DNA of 64,000 nucleotides, taken from positions 33,843-97,842 of the forward strand of contig JAHBYL010000005.1 in the NCBI GenBank assembly GCA_019635955.1, read 5' to 3'. This document shows positions 52,155-60,873 of the stretch, piece after piece. Source of the DNA: Parvibaculum sp. (GTDB taxonomy: Bacteria; Pseudomonadota; Alphaproteobacteria; Parvibaculales; Parvibaculaceae). Position numbers and translations under genes: made by a program. A model generated the notes under the pieces. It saw only the letters and a list, made by a program, of their open reading frames with translations, was not told the origin of the DNA and searched no databases. Numbering within the stretch: the first letter of the stretch is position 1; each line of letters begins with the position of its first letter.

Positions 52155-53353
52155 GCTTCTTCGACCGTCTTCGCCCGGCCAGCTTTCGCGGCGTCCCCTT
52201 CTTCGTGGACCTCGCCGCCAAGGAATTCGGCCCGCGCACCGTCTCGCACGGCATGACGCTTCGAACCGAGCCGGTGCATGAATTCCTTGGCGCCCTGCCG
52301 GAGAGCTTCACTATCGAAGCCCTTCTCTATGGCGACGATCTCGATGTGCAGTCGCGCGCCTTCGATGCCGCCCTCACCGAACAGGCTACCGGCCGCCTCG
52401 TCCATCCTCTCTATGGCGAGCTTGACGCGGTGGTCATCGGACCTGTCCGCTCCGCTCTCTCGACCCGTGAAGGCCGCATTCTCCGGTACTCCATCCCGTT
52501 CCAGCGAGCGGGCGGTGAAGCCTCGCCCACATCTCGCGTCGATACTGAGGCGCGGGTCAATTCCGCCGCTGCGATTACCAGAACGGCCGTGATCGATGAG
52601 TTCGCCGGCGCCTTTGCGGTGGCGGGTCAGCATGCGCTGGTCCTGGAATCGGCGCGGGCTTCGCTCTCAACCCTCTCCGCCACGATCATTGGGCGTTTCC
52701 GGGGCTGGGCGGCGACCTCGATTGTCGCCGGTGCCGCCGCATCCGCCGCGCGACTGGCAAACCCGTCCGACGCGCTCCTCGCCGCGCCATCTGCCCTCGC
52801 TGGCGAGCTTTATGGTTTCGTCTCGGCCGCCACCGCCGCCCCGAACGGTTCGGCCCTATTGCTTTCTCTCGCCCGGCCCGCCGGCCTTGTCCTTCCCGCC
52901 ACGCCAGTAACCACGCCGGCGCGTGCGGTTGCGGCTCGCAATGATGGTGCCCTTCTCCAGCTCGTGCGCGCGGCGGCAGCGATTGAGGCGGTGGCGGCGG
53001 GTACGGCAGCGGGTTGGCAAAGCCGCGAAGAGGCGGAGGCGTGGCGGGACGACATGTCCGCCGTGCTGGCGGGCCTTTCCGAAAGCACGGCCGACGAAAC
53101 GAGCTGGAAGCGTATGGCCGATCTTCGCGCGGCCGTGACTCGTGATGTGGCCGTCCGCGCCCTGCCGCTGCCTCGCCTCCAGACGACGACGCCCGCTCAA
53201 ACGGAAAGCTCGCTTCTCGTTGCCTATCGCCTGGACGGCGATGAACTGACGAGCCTTTTCGACCGTGCTGGCGAGATCGTCGCCCGGAACCGCGTCCGCC
53301 ATCCGGGTTTCGTGCCCGGCGGCCGTCCGCTGGAGGTTCTTGTCGATGAGTGA
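52151..53353 (+). CDS. DNA circularization/tail protein (Mu gpN-like)
   Basis: The 400-residue protein begins LRPASFRGVPFFVDLAAKEFGPRTVSHGM in pieces and has the N-terminal domain of the DNA circulation family, followed by helical repeats. In Mu, gpN is a baseplate/tail protein. ATGA overlap with the tape measure, 8-base overlap with gpP-like gene. Confidence 0.87.
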   Translation: MSFFDRLRPASFRGVPFFVDLAAKEFGPRTVSHGMTLRTEPVHEFLGALPESFTIEALLYGDDLDVQSRAFDAALTEQATGRLVHPLYGELDAVVIGPVRSALSTREGRILRYSIPFQRAGGEASPTSRVDTEARVNSAAAITRTAVIDEFAGAFAVAGQHALVLESARASLSTLSATIIGRFRGWAATSIVAGAAASAARLANPSDALLAAPSALAGELYGFVSAATAAPNGSALLLSLARPAGLVLPATPVTTPARAVAARNDGALLQLVRAAAAIEAVAAGTAAGWQSREEAEAWRDDMSAVLAGLSESTADETSWKRMADLRAAVTRDVAVRALPLPRLQTTTPAQTESSLLVAYRLDGDELTSLFDRAGEIVARNRVRHPGFVPGGRPLEVLVDE

Positions 53354-54437
53354 CGCTGTGGATCTGACAGTCGATGGCACGATCTATGGCGGGTGGCAGA
53401 CATTCGCCTTCACGCGCCGCATCGACGACTGTGCGGCGATCCTGTCCCTCAAGGTGACGGAGAAATGGGCCGGGCTCGCCGCGCGGAGGCCGATCCGGCA
53501 GGGAGCTCCCTATTCGCTTTCCCTGGGCGGCACTGAAAAGGCGGCAGGCTATATCGACGGGTTGACGACGAACTACGACCCGGACAATCACGAGGTCAAT
53601 ATCGAAACCCGTTGCGCGATGGCCGACATCATCGATTGTGCGGCGGCGGTGGACGGCCCGCACGAGTTTCGCAATCTCACGCTCTCCGCCCTGGCACAAA
53701 AGCTCTGCGAACCCTACGGCTTGACCGTCCGCGCGGAGTGCGACACGGGCGCCGCCTTCGCCCGCTTCGCGATCCAACCGGGGGAGACCGCCTGGGCGGC
53801 CATTGAGCGCGCGGCGAGGCAACGGGCGGTGCTCGCCTTCGGCGACGGCCGCCGCGAACTGGTTATCACGCGGGCGGGGCTCTCCGGCGCGGCGAGCGGT
53901 TCGCTTCGCCTGGGCGACAACATCAAATCGGCCTCCGGCAGCTTCAACCATGCCGGGCGCTTCAGCCTCGTCGTCGTGCGCGGCCAGCAGGAGAGCGGCG
54001 ACGAACTCGACAGCGAGAGCGAACTTCAGCCCGAAGGCCGCGCGACTGACGAGGCGATTGCCCGCTATCGCCCCACGGTGATTGTTGGAGAGGAGCCGGG
54101 CCCCGGCCAGACGCTCGGCGACCGGGCGGCGTGGCACAAGGCAGTCGCGCGCGGCCGTGGTGCAAGCGTCTCCTACGGCGTGGCGGGCTGGCGCGACGAG
54201 GGCGGCGACTTCTGGATGCCAAACACGACGGTTCACGTCCGCGACGAATACATGAACATCGACGAGGAACTTCTCATCGTGGCCGTTACGCACCGGCTCA
54301 CCGAAGAGGGTGGCCGCGAAACGGAGCTGGAGGTCACGCCGAGCGAAGCATTCGATCTCCTTGCCGAAGCCGAGGAGAAGAGCGGCGACAGCGGTGAAGG
54401 CAGCGCGGATGCCTATCCGGATTCGGTGTGGAGGTGA
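53346..54437 (+). CDS. Baseplate hub protein (Mu gpP-like)
   Basis: The 363-residue product has VDLTVDGTIYGGWQTFAFTRRID and later IQPGETAWAAIERAARQRAV and GSFNHAGRFSLVVVRGQQES, matching Mu gpP (gp44), the gp27-like hub. ATG 53346 overlaps the gpN-like gene. Confidence 0.9.
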   Translation: MSDAVDLTVDGTIYGGWQTFAFTRRIDDCAAILSLKVTEKWAGLAARRPIRQGAPYSLSLGGTEKAAGYIDGLTTNYDPDNHEVNIETRCAMADIIDCAAAVDGPHEFRNLTLSALAQKLCEPYGLTVRAECDTGAAFARFAIQPGETAWAAIERAARQRAVLAFGDGRRELVITRAGLSGAASGSLRLGDNIKSASGSFNHAGRFSLVVVRGQQESGDELDSESELQPEGRATDEAIARYRPTVIVGEEPGPGQTLGDRAAWHKAVARGRGASVSYGVAGWRDEGGDFWMPNTTVHVRDEYMNIDEELLIVAVTHRLTEEGGRETELEVTPSEAFDLLAEAEEKSGDSGEGSADAYPDSVWR

Positions 54438-54439
54438 GC

Positions 54440-54991
54440 ATGACTGACCGAACGCTGCGTGATCGCGTAATGCTTATGCTCGCAAAGGCCCGCGCCCTTC
54501 TCTTCGATGACACAGGCGGCTTCCAGCGGGTGCAGATTGAAGTGCTGAAAGGTGAGGTCCGCGACGACGCGGTGCGCTTGCAGGAATATGGGTTCAGCTC
54601 GCATCCCTTCGCCGGTGCGACGGCACTCGTCGCCTTCCTCTCCGGCAACCGCTCGCATCCGGTCATCGTCGCCCTGGACGATGCCGCACGCCGCAAGAAG
54701 GGCCTGCGCCAAGGTGAGGTCATCATCTATGACGATCTCGGCCAGGAAGTGCATTTGACCCGCGACGGCATTGTCATTCGCGGCGCGGGAAAGCCCGTGA
54801 CGATCATGAATGCCGAGAAGGTGCGCATGGAGACGCCGCTTCTCGAAGTGACCGGCGAAATCCGCGATCTCTGCGACAGCGGCGTCGGCCAGACCATGAG
54901 CGGAATGCGTTCCGTCTTCAACGGTCACACGCATCCTGAGAACAATGTCGGCAGCACCAACCCGCCCAACCAGACGATGGCCGGATCATGA
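54440..54991 (+). CDS. Baseplate spike protein (Mu gp45-like)
   Basis: The 183-residue protein has an OB-like start (TGGFQRVQIEVLKGEVRDD), a middle beta-helix (EVHLTRDGIVIRGAGKPVTIM), and the apex motif HTH in FNGHTHPENNVG, which binds iron in Mu and phage P2 spikes. It punctures the outer membrane. The gene starts 2 bases after gpP. Confidence 0.9.
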   Translation: MTDRTLRDRVMLMLAKARALLFDDTGGFQRVQIEVLKGEVRDDAVRLQEYGFSSHPFAGATALVAFLSGNRSHPVIVALDDAARRKKGLRQGEVIIYDDLGQEVHLTRDGIVIRGAGKPVTIMNAEKVRMETPLLEVTGEIRDLCDSGVGQTMSGMRSVFNGHTHPENNVGSTNPPNQTMAGS

Positions 54992-55428
54992 TTGCGCTCG
55001 AATGGAACGAGAGATTTCAGACGGCCGATCTTGTGGGAACCGCCACTGGCCTTGCCGCCGACAATACGCTCCGCACGGCCATTCTCATTTCGCTGTTCAC
55101 CGACGCTCGCGCACGGGCGGACGACAAGCTTCCCTCAGGCGAGAGCGAACGGCGCGGCTGGGTGGGCGACACACTCTCCGAAGATGGAGACCGCATCGGT
55201 TCGCGGCTCTGGCTTCTTCGCCGGGCGAAGCAGACGGAAGAGACGCGCCGCCGTGCCATTGACTACACTCGCGAAGCGCTGGAATGGATCGTCACGCGCG
55301 GCGTGGCGCGGGCGGTGGAAGTCTCCGCAGAATGGGTCGCGGTCGGCCGTCTGGGTATTGCTATCGCCGTCGTCATGCCCGACGCGCGGACGGAAACCTA
55401 CTCTCACATCGTCGTGACAGGTGCCTGA
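54988..55428 (+). CDS. Baseplate protein (Mu gp46-like)
   Basis: The 146-residue product shows NTLRTAILISLFTDARARADD, GWVGDTLSEDGDRIGSRLWLL and a C-terminal AVVMPDARTETY, the GP46/gp25-like pattern. It forms part of the wedge. ATGA overlap with the spike and one-base overlap with the next gene. Confidence 0.9.
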   Translation: MIALEWNERFQTADLVGTATGLAADNTLRTAILISLFTDARARADDKLPSGESERRGWVGDTLSEDGDRIGSRLWLLRRAKQTEETRRRAIDYTREALEWIVTRGVARAVEVSAEWVAVGRLGIAIAVVMPDARTETYSHIVVTGA

Positions 55429-56489
55429 TGCCACAGCCGCGTTCCACGCCCCAGCAAATCCGAGCCCGGCTCGCAACCGAAATGGAAACCGTTATCAGCG
55501 GCAGCGACCCCCGGAGCCTGCGCAGTGTCGAGGGTGCAATCGTCCGGGCAATCGCCATGACCTCGCACGAGTTGCAAGGCCGGATCGAGTATGTCTTCCT
55601 CCAGCGCTTTCCGGACACCGCCGAAGCGGAGTATCTGGAGAGGCACGGCGCTCTCTGCCGCCCGATAGTGACGCGCCGTCCGGCACTCGCCGCCGCCGGC
55701 TCGATCTCGTTCACCGGCGCGCCTGGTGCCGCAATCCCGGCCGGAAGCGAACTCCGCCGCGCTGACGACGCCCGCTTCGTAACGCTTGAAGATACAACAA
55801 TCGCGGGCGATGGCACCGCGATTGGAAATGTCACTGCGAGCACCGCCGGCGCGGCGGGCAACACGCCGACGGCGACGAAACTGACGCTCGTATCGCCAGT
55901 GGGCGGCGTTCACTCGCAAGCGACGATCACCGCGCCCGGTCTTGCTGGTGGCGACGACGTGGAACTCGACGAATCCCTCCGCGCCCGCATCATCGAGCGC
56001 ATGCAGGAAGACGCGGACGGCGGCAACGATGCCGATTGGCGGGCGTGGGTTCAGGAAGTCACGGGGAAGACCCGCGTCTGGGTCTATCCGCGGCATATGG
56101 GGCCGGGCACGGTCGGTGTGGCCTTCGTCATGCCGGATGGCTCTATCCCCGACGAACCGACAATCGATGCGGTGGAGGTCCACCTCCTGGTTCAACGTCC
56201 GGTGACGGCTCACCTCTATCTCTTCGTGCCGGCCGTCACGGAGATCGACCTCACCATTGAGGTGTCACCGGACACGACGGCCGTGCGCGCGGCCGTGGAG
56301 GCGGAGGCCCGCGACTTCTTCATCCGCGAAGCCGAGCCGGGCGGCACTTTGCCGCGCTCGCGGCTTTCGGATGCGATCTCGTCGGCGACCGGCCAGTACT
56401 CGCACAAGTTCGGCGGCGTGCCCGAAGAAATTTCCACCGACGCGGGCCATATCGCGCGGCTGGGTACGATCACATGGGCCGCGCCATGA
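55428..56489 (+). CDS. Baseplate J-like protein (Mu gp47-like)
   Basis: The 353-residue protein has TAEAEYLERHGALCRPI, GSISFTGAPGAAIPAGSELRR, and LDESLRARIIERMQEDADGGNDADW, typical of gpJ/Mu gp47. It is a wedge component. Direct overlaps with gp46- and gp48-like genes. Confidence 0.92.
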   Translation: MPQPRSTPQQIRARLATEMETVISGSDPRSLRSVEGAIVRAIAMTSHELQGRIEYVFLQRFPDTAEAEYLERHGALCRPIVTRRPALAAAGSISFTGAPGAAIPAGSELRRADDARFVTLEDTTIAGDGTAIGNVTASTAGAAGNTPTATKLTLVSPVGGVHSQATITAPGLAGGDDVELDESLRARIIERMQEDADGGNDADWRAWVQEVTGKTRVWVYPRHMGPGTVGVAFVMPDGSIPDEPTIDAVEVHLLVQRPVTAHLYLFVPAVTEIDLTIEVSPDTTAVRAAVEAEARDFFIREAEPGGTLPRSRLSDAISSATGQYSHKFGGVPEEISTDAGHIARLGTITWAAP

Positions 56490-57073
56490 TGAACACGGCC
56501 GCCTATCGCGATCTCCTTCTTTCGCTCCTGCCTTCCGGCCCCGCCTGGCCGCGAGAAGAGGGAAGCATGCTGCGAGCCTTGCTCGATCCAGCGGCCCGCG
56601 AGATGGCACGCATCGACGAGCTTCTGACCTCCCTCGAAGACGAACTCGATCCGAATACGACGGATATCGCGCTTCCCGAATGGGAACGCGCCTACGGCCT
56701 TCCGGATGCCTGCGCCGGCATCGATCAAACTTTCGAGGGTCGCCGCGAGCGTGTCATCCAGAAGGTAACGACGCGAGGCGGACAGTCGATCCCTTTCCTG
56801 ACCGGCCTTGCGGCGGCACTGGGATACGACGTGACGATAACGGAATTCGTTCCGTTTAGCTGCGAGAGCGGCTGCGAGGATATTCTCTACACCGAAGAGT
56901 GGGCTTACGCCTATCGCGTAAATGCCCCCGAAGTCACCATCAGGGAAGCGACGGTCGATATGTCATGCGAAGACCCGCTCCGTTCATGGGGCAACGAAGT
57001 TCTCGAATGCGCGCTTCGCCGCCGCACGCATTCTCATCTTATCGTTCAGTTCGGCTACGGAGACGCGGAATGA
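56486..57073 (+). CDS. DUF2313 tail protein (Mu gp48-like)
   Basis: The 195-residue product has AYRDLLLSLLPSGPAWPREEGS, ELDPNTTDIALPEWERAYGLP and ECALRRRTHSHLIVQFGYG, the DUF2313/YmfQ pattern. Its role is linking baseplate to tail fibre. ATGA overlaps with both neighbours. Confidence 0.9.
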   Translation: MMNTAAYRDLLLSLLPSGPAWPREEGSMLRALLDPAAREMARIDELLTSLEDELDPNTTDIALPEWERAYGLPDACAGIDQTFEGRRERVIQKVTTRGGQSIPFLTGLAAALGYDVTITEFVPFSCESGCEDILYTEEWAYAYRVNAPEVTIREATVDMSCEDPLRSWGNEVLECALRRRTHSHLIVQFGYGDAE

Positions 57074-58188
57074 AGCGCATCGATACAGCAACGAAGGCGG
57101 TCGATCTTTTCGGGCCGGGGAAACATGGCTTCAAGGCAGGCAACGTTTTGGCCGGTGAGGCACCGACGAAGCTGTCCGCCGAGTGGTTCAACGCGACGCA
57201 GGAAGAAGTAGCGCGGGCCATTGAAGCTTTCGGCTTGGAGCTCGACCCCGAAGATAATGGCCAGCTCGCGGGTGCGCTTACCGCGTTCTTTGCGCAGGTG
57301 GCGTTGCTCGCGCCACTCGACTCGCCGGAACTGACAGGTGTGCCGACTGCCCCGACAGCGGAACCGGGCACCAACACCGATCAAGTCGCCACAATGGCGG
57401 CTCTCAAGCAGGCGATTGAAGACCTCGTCGGCTCCGCGCCTGGCGCGCTCGACACGCTGGTCGAGCTGGCCGCCGCTCTCGGCAACGACGCCGACTTCGC
57501 AACGACCGTGACAAATGCTCTCGCGGGTAAACTCGCGAAAGCCGGTGACGAAATGTCCGGCGCGCTTGTCATCGCCCTCGCCGCTCTTCAGCTCACGCTG
57601 AGAAACAGCAACAACACCGCCGCCGCCGTCGTCGATCATCAGCGCTTTCTGCGCGGCAGCGGTTCGGGAGTGCGGGCCGCCTGGCAAAGCATCCGAGGCG
57701 CCTCGAACGCGCTCGGCGATCTCTATCTCACCTTCCTTTCGGCCGCCGACGCAGTTCTCCATCGCTACACTTTCGGCGCCGATGGGAAGCTGCTCCTGCC
57801 AGATCACCCGACGGACGATCTTGGCGCCGCCACCAAGCTCTATGTCGATCAAGCTGCGAAGCGAAGCATCACATTCGGGCCCTATCCCACGACGTCCGGC
57901 GGCACGTTTAACGGGCCTCACGATCTTCCTTGGATTCCCAAGGAAGCTGTGACGAACCTAATCTGCAAGGTGAACAACAACGGCTTCACCGCTGGTCTGC
58001 GGCTTCCGCTTCACAAGTATTTTACGGTCACGTCGGTGGAGTATGGCCCTGAGGTGTGGTGGGACTCCGTTAACTTCGGCTACCTCTTCGGCTGGGGCGG
58101 CTTTGTGATCTGGGATCGCTCTGGCAGCGGAAACTTTGTGACCGGCAATCCTGCGCAGTGGGATTTTGAAATCATCCTGAAGGAGTAG
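57070..58188 (+). CDS. Tail fibre protein
   Basis: The 372-residue protein begins with a fibre N-terminus (FGPGKHGFKAGNVLAGEAPTKLSAEWFNATQEEV in pieces) and has repeated helical/beta linkers (PELTGVPTAPTAEPGTNTDQ), ending in an aromatic-rich receptor-binding region (FGYLFGWGGFVIWDRSGSG). It should determine host range. No fibre-assembly chaperone is recognised nearby. Confidence 0.82.
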   Translation: MKRIDTATKAVDLFGPGKHGFKAGNVLAGEAPTKLSAEWFNATQEEVARAIEAFGLELDPEDNGQLAGALTAFFAQVALLAPLDSPELTGVPTAPTAEPGTNTDQVATMAALKQAIEDLVGSAPGALDTLVELAAALGNDADFATTVTNALAGKLAKAGDEMSGALVIALAALQLTLRNSNNTAAAVVDHQRFLRGSGSGVRAAWQSIRGASNALGDLYLTFLSAADAVLHRYTFGADGKLLLPDHPTDDLGAATKLYVDQAAKRSITFGPYPTTSGGTFNGPHDLPWIPKEAVTNLICKVNNNGFTAGLRLPLHKYFTVTSVEYGPEVWWDSVNFGYLFGWGGFVIWDRSGSGNFVTGNPAQWDFEIILKE

Positions 58189-58191
58189 TCG

Positions 58192-58527
58192 ATGACAACC
58201 CGAAAACTGAAGATGCCACTCGACAATCTCTCGCATCCCGTGCCCGCGCTGCGGGTGCGGCCGGGTGGCGCGAAACAGGGCGTTGCGGCCGCCGCGACCT
58301 CGACAATCGGGCCCTTCACGCCGGGCACGCAGGTCATTGAAATTTATGCGGGCGAAGCGATGCGCTACGAGACGGGCGACGAAAATGTCGAGGCTTCGGC
58401 GACCTCGCATTTCCTCGACGCCGGCGAGCGCCTGGTAAGATCGCTCGGCGATGGCCCCGACACGCATCTCGCGATCATCCGGGTAGGAACGGAAGACGTT
58501 CCTGTGGAAGTGTCGGAGCTGGAATGA
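58192..58527 (+). CDS. Small protein after the tail fibre
   Basis: The 111-residue product (KMPLDNLSHPVPALRVRPGG...) looks beta-rich (TQVIEIYAGEAMRYETGDE). It may be a small decoration or fibre accessory, as judged by position only. ATGA overlap with the next gene. Confidence 0.65.
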   Translation: MTTRKLKMPLDNLSHPVPALRVRPGGAKQGVAAAATSTIGPFTPGTQVIEIYAGEAMRYETGDENVEASATSHFLDAGERLVRSLGDGPDTHLAIIRVGTEDVPVEVSELE

Positions 58528-59294
58528 CCTTGGGCCTGCCCCTTGCCTCACTTCAGCGGAGACGGCATAGGCGCCACCATGCCGTGCCGGCGATCCCTAC
58601 GCCGCAGCAGGTGTTCGGGGGCGATCTTCTAGGACTTATTGATTTCGCGGCTGTTTCAACTCTGACGCTTTCGCTCGGCCGCGTATCAGCAATTTTCGAC
58701 CCCATTGCAGGGCTCACCTTCTCACAAGCCTTTTCCTCACAGCGGCCTGCCTATGACGCTCGGGGGATTGCAATATTCGACGGCATCGACGATTGTCTAG
58801 AAGCTTTGTCCAACCCATATGCCACCGGTTCCGCGCCCTGCGAAATTATCGCCGTGGTGAGACAAGACCTGACCGGAAGCGATGGCGCAACGCGCTCAAT
58901 CTGGGGCATGGGCAACAGCAACAACTCCGGTCGCCGCCTTTTACGCAATGCACCCGATGGAACAAATCGGTTCGGTGTCAGTCAGGGGCTCGGCAGCGGT
59001 ACAGTTGGGAGTACCGAAGGAACCGTCGATTTCTCGGGAGCACATATCGTTCGCGGGCTGTTTACGGAAACGACGGTTCGGGCGCAAATCGGAAGTATGC
59101 TTTCAGCTATCGAGAATGTTAGCCCAAACACGGGCGGCTCGCGCGCGCGCATCGGCGCGAACCCGAACGCGACGGCCTCGCAATTCGCTCAGATTGGGCT
59201 CGCGGCCGTCGGAATCACGCGCGCGCTTTCGACCGAAAAATGGAACGCGTCTCAGCCGTGGTTTGAAGCGGCCCGCCAACGATTTTATCTCTAG
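58524..59294 (+). CDS. ConA-like/LamG-type fibre-region protein
   Basis: The 256-residue protein has a basic start (LQRRRHRRHHAVPAIPTPQQ) and then a beta-sandwich pattern: GIAIFDGIDDCLEALSNPYATG, IIAVVRQDLTGSDGATRSIWG, and SRARIGANPNATASQFAQIGLAAVGIT. This resembles concanavalin/LamG-like domains of phage tail tips. It may bind surface sugars. Function inferred. Confidence 0.65.
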   Translation: MTLGLPLASLQRRRHRRHHAVPAIPTPQQVFGGDLLGLIDFAAVSTLTLSLGRVSAIFDPIAGLTFSQAFSSQRPAYDARGIAIFDGIDDCLEALSNPYATGSAPCEIIAVVRQDLTGSDGATRSIWGMGNSNNSGRRLLRNAPDGTNRFGVSQGLGSGTVGSTEGTVDFSGAHIVRGLFTETTVRAQIGSMLSAIENVSPNTGGSRARIGANPNATASQFAQIGLAAVGITRALSTEKWNASQPWFEAARQRFYL

Positions 59295-59306
59295 AAAGGA
59301 CCAAAA

Positions 59307-59615
59307 GTGACGCAAAGCCCAGGTGGAAATCTCATTCTTATCTGGCCGGTCGAAAAGCTCGCGGCGGCACAGACATACGCTTCTCAAGGCAACGCACATT
59401 GGGCGGCGAACTACGAGCCAGGCGGCGCGCTGATCGCAATCCACAAGGACAAGTATGGACAGTGGGTCACCATGTATTACGGCCCGCCCTTCACCGCCGA
59501 CTTAGGCGATGGCCATGTCGTCATTCCCGAGCCGGAAGAAATGATCCCGCTTCGCGCGGATGGGGTTCTCCACAATGCCTGGGAGCCATGGGAGGACGAC
59601 GAGGAGGAAGGTTGA
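59307..59615 (+). CDS. Unknown phage protein
   Basis: 102 residues from GTG 59307 with AAAGGA upstream. Aromatic-rich (NAHWAANYEPGG, YGQWVTMYYGPPF) and acidic at the end (EPWEDDEEEG). No family recognised. Next ATG overlaps its TGA by one base. Confidence 0.6.
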   Translation: MTQSPGGNLILIWPVEKLAAAQTYASQGNAHWAANYEPGGALIAIHKDKYGQWVTMYYGPPFTADLGDGHVVIPEPEEMIPLRADGVLHNAWEPWEDDEEEG

Positions 59616-59800
59616 TGGCTGAGGTCTTGCCATTCGAGGGCAAGCAACATGTACCGCTCCGCTGCCCTGGTATCGGCAGAGACGGCGAGAACCCCAAGGC
59701 CCTCGTCGTCTACCTGAATCGGAAGGCGACCGACGACGAGATGCGCTTCATTCACGATGTTCTTCAGCGCGCCGCAGCGAGCGCGCCGAAGGGCGAATAG
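59615..59800 (+). CDS. Unknown small phage protein
   Basis: 61 residues (MAEVLPFEGKQHVPLRCPG..., then DDEMRFIHDVLQRAAASAP). No recognised domain. Overlaps the gene before by one base, so translation is coupled. Confidence 0.58.
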   Translation: MAEVLPFEGKQHVPLRCPGIGRDGENPKALVVYLNRKATDDEMRFIHDVLQRAAASAPKGE

Positions 59801-59840
59801 GAACAGTCTCGGCTCTTTGATATCGTAAATGGGTGCAGGC

Positions 59841-59866
59841 GGCGCGGGCGACTGGCGCGGGCGACC
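59841..59866. repeat. Tandem 13-bp direct repeat before the lipoprotein gene
   Basis: GGCGCGGGCGACT (59841-59853) is followed by GGCGCGGGCGACC (59854-59866), one base different. It falls in the 107-base gap that separates the tail genes from the lipoprotein gene. Confidence 0.6.
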
Positions 59867-59907
59867 GAATATTGCCATCATGCGGCCGGTTTCAGCGATG
59901 TGGGGCG

Positions 59908-60474
59908 ATGATGCGTATTCTAGTTCTTCTGACGGCCGTCGTGCTAATGGCCGGCTGTAGCGAGGCAGATTCGGAGCGCGAGGCGATCCTCCAGATGCCC
60001 GAGGGGCAGGTCGCGCTCCTGCAAGCCGTGGTTGACGGGCAAGACGCCTACAAGATTTGCCCCAATGAACTCAAGTGCACCGCCGTCAGGATGGCCCGAG
60101 ACAGGGCGCTTGCCGAGGCCAAAGGGGACGGCGTGATAGATGGCTGGATCGGCCAGCTCAAGAGCATGTCAACCACAGGCAGCGGATCGGCCTATATCTC
60201 GGTAACGGTTCCCGGCTACGACGTGACCTTGGCGACCTGGAACAACGCCCTCAGCGACCTCGCGGACAATACGCTGATCCCTTTCGGGTCGCCGCTCTAT
60301 GAGACGGTGGCGGAACTGGAGGAAGGCACTTTGGTGATCTTCTCAGGCCGGCTTCTGGCGGAAAAGTCCCTCACTGAGGCGGGGTCGATGGAAAGGCCGG
60401 AGTTCGCGGCGCGCTTTACCTCGATCCGGGCCGTAACGGCGGCCGACGCGATTCCGGTCGAGGGCGAGACTTGA
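59908..60474 (+). CDS. Phage-encoded lipoprotein
   Basis: The 188-residue protein has a lipoprotein signal with lipobox MAGC (RILVLLTAVVLMAGCSEAD). The rest is mature, soluble and neutral (ILQMPEGQVALLQAVVDGQDAYKICPN, GSAYISVTVPGYDVTLATW). Genes like this at a phage end often serve lysogenic conversion or superinfection exclusion. The exact role is unknown. A second ATG 3 bases later is equally possible. Confidence 0.72.
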   Translation: MMRILVLLTAVVLMAGCSEADSEREAILQMPEGQVALLQAVVDGQDAYKICPNELKCTAVRMARDRALAEAKGDGVIDGWIGQLKSMSTTGSGSAYISVTVPGYDVTLATWNNALSDLADNTLIPFGSPLYETVAELEEGTLVIFSGRLLAEKSLTEAGSMERPEFAARFTSIRAVTAADAIPVEGET

Positions 60475-60707
60475 GCGAACCTGACGACGATCTCATCCAT
60501 ATGCTCGGCTTCGCTATCAGGCAGCGGAAGCGCGACCTGGCAGATCTGGGAAAGAAACATCCGCTGGACGATGGCGCCGGAGCGAGGGTCGCAAAAGCGG
60601 TCTTGGAGCACATCCGGCTCTGCGGTTTCGACATAGTTCGGGTCAAGCCGCCGCGCCAGAACTTGCCGCCATCGGCGGCGCGGCGGGCGGGCAAATCAAC
60701 CGATTAA
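60471..60707 (+). CDS. Last phage gene, unknown small basic protein
   Basis: 78 residues from TTG 60471, overlapping the lipoprotein stop by 4 bases; ATG 60501 is an alternative start. Reads DLIHMLGFAIRQRKRDLADLGKK and ends basic (RQNLPPSAARRAGKSTD). No recognised domain. It is 26 bases from the right-end repeat R2. Confidence 0.55.
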   Translation: MSEPDDDLIHMLGFAIRQRKRDLADLGKKHPLDDGAGARVAKAVLEHIRLCGFDIVRVKPPRQNLPPSAARRAGKSTD

Positions 60708-60732
60708 CGAGGCTCGAACTAGCCGATTTCCG

Positions 60733-60762
60733 GTGCCAAATCGGCCGCAAAAAAGTGCCAAA
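60733..60762 (-). repeat. Right-end transposase-site repeats (R2, R1)
   Basis: GTGCCAAA at 60733-60740 and 60755-60762 is the inverted form of the left-end TTTGGCAC. In reverse both read GATTTGGCAC. The outer copy is 17 bases from the predicted end 60779, equal to the left spacing. Confidence 0.7.
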
Positions 60763-60784
60763 TCGCGCGGCGCGCTACACGCCC

Positions 60785-60872
60785 CAAAACGCCTTTGGCG
60801 TTTTGTCGAACATGGGTTCTCGCCCCCCAATCTTCCGCCAATAAAAAAGGCCCCCATTCAGGGGCCTTTTTA
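60785..60872 (-). terminator. Hairpins between prophage and tRNA-Ser, including the tRNA terminator
   Basis: The tRNA gene ends in a long inverted repeat: 60835-60854 (CCGCCAATAAAAAAGGCCCC) pairs with 60861-60879. On the minus strand GGCCCC...GGGGGCC is followed by TTTTTTAT, a terminator. A second, 9-bp hairpin lies at 60785-60793 with 60797-60805. Confidence 0.75.
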
Positions 60873-60873
60873 T

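Larger units (their letters stand above)
26462..60779 (+). mobile_element. Mu-like transposable prophage
   Basis: About 34.3 kb bounded by TGT...ACA. Both ends have 17 bases and then TTTGGCAC (inverted on the right), with CGCC directly outside each end (26458-26461 and 60780-60783). Inside are repressor, Ner-like, MuA and MuB homologues, GemA, Mor, Mu-type head genes and a contractile tail. All expected structural modules are present and open, so it looks intact. The exact ends are inferred from symmetry and not proven. Confidence 0.9.

Noticed and set aside
52686..54293. 535-codon minus-strand frame opposite gpN/gpP
   Set aside because: Same codon-bias artefact; the product is low-complexity Arg/Pro/Gly sequence.
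58188..60779. mom/com-type DNA modification genes at the right end
   Set aside because: No Mom-like acetyltransferase or Com-like zinc finger is encoded; the genes there are unrelated.
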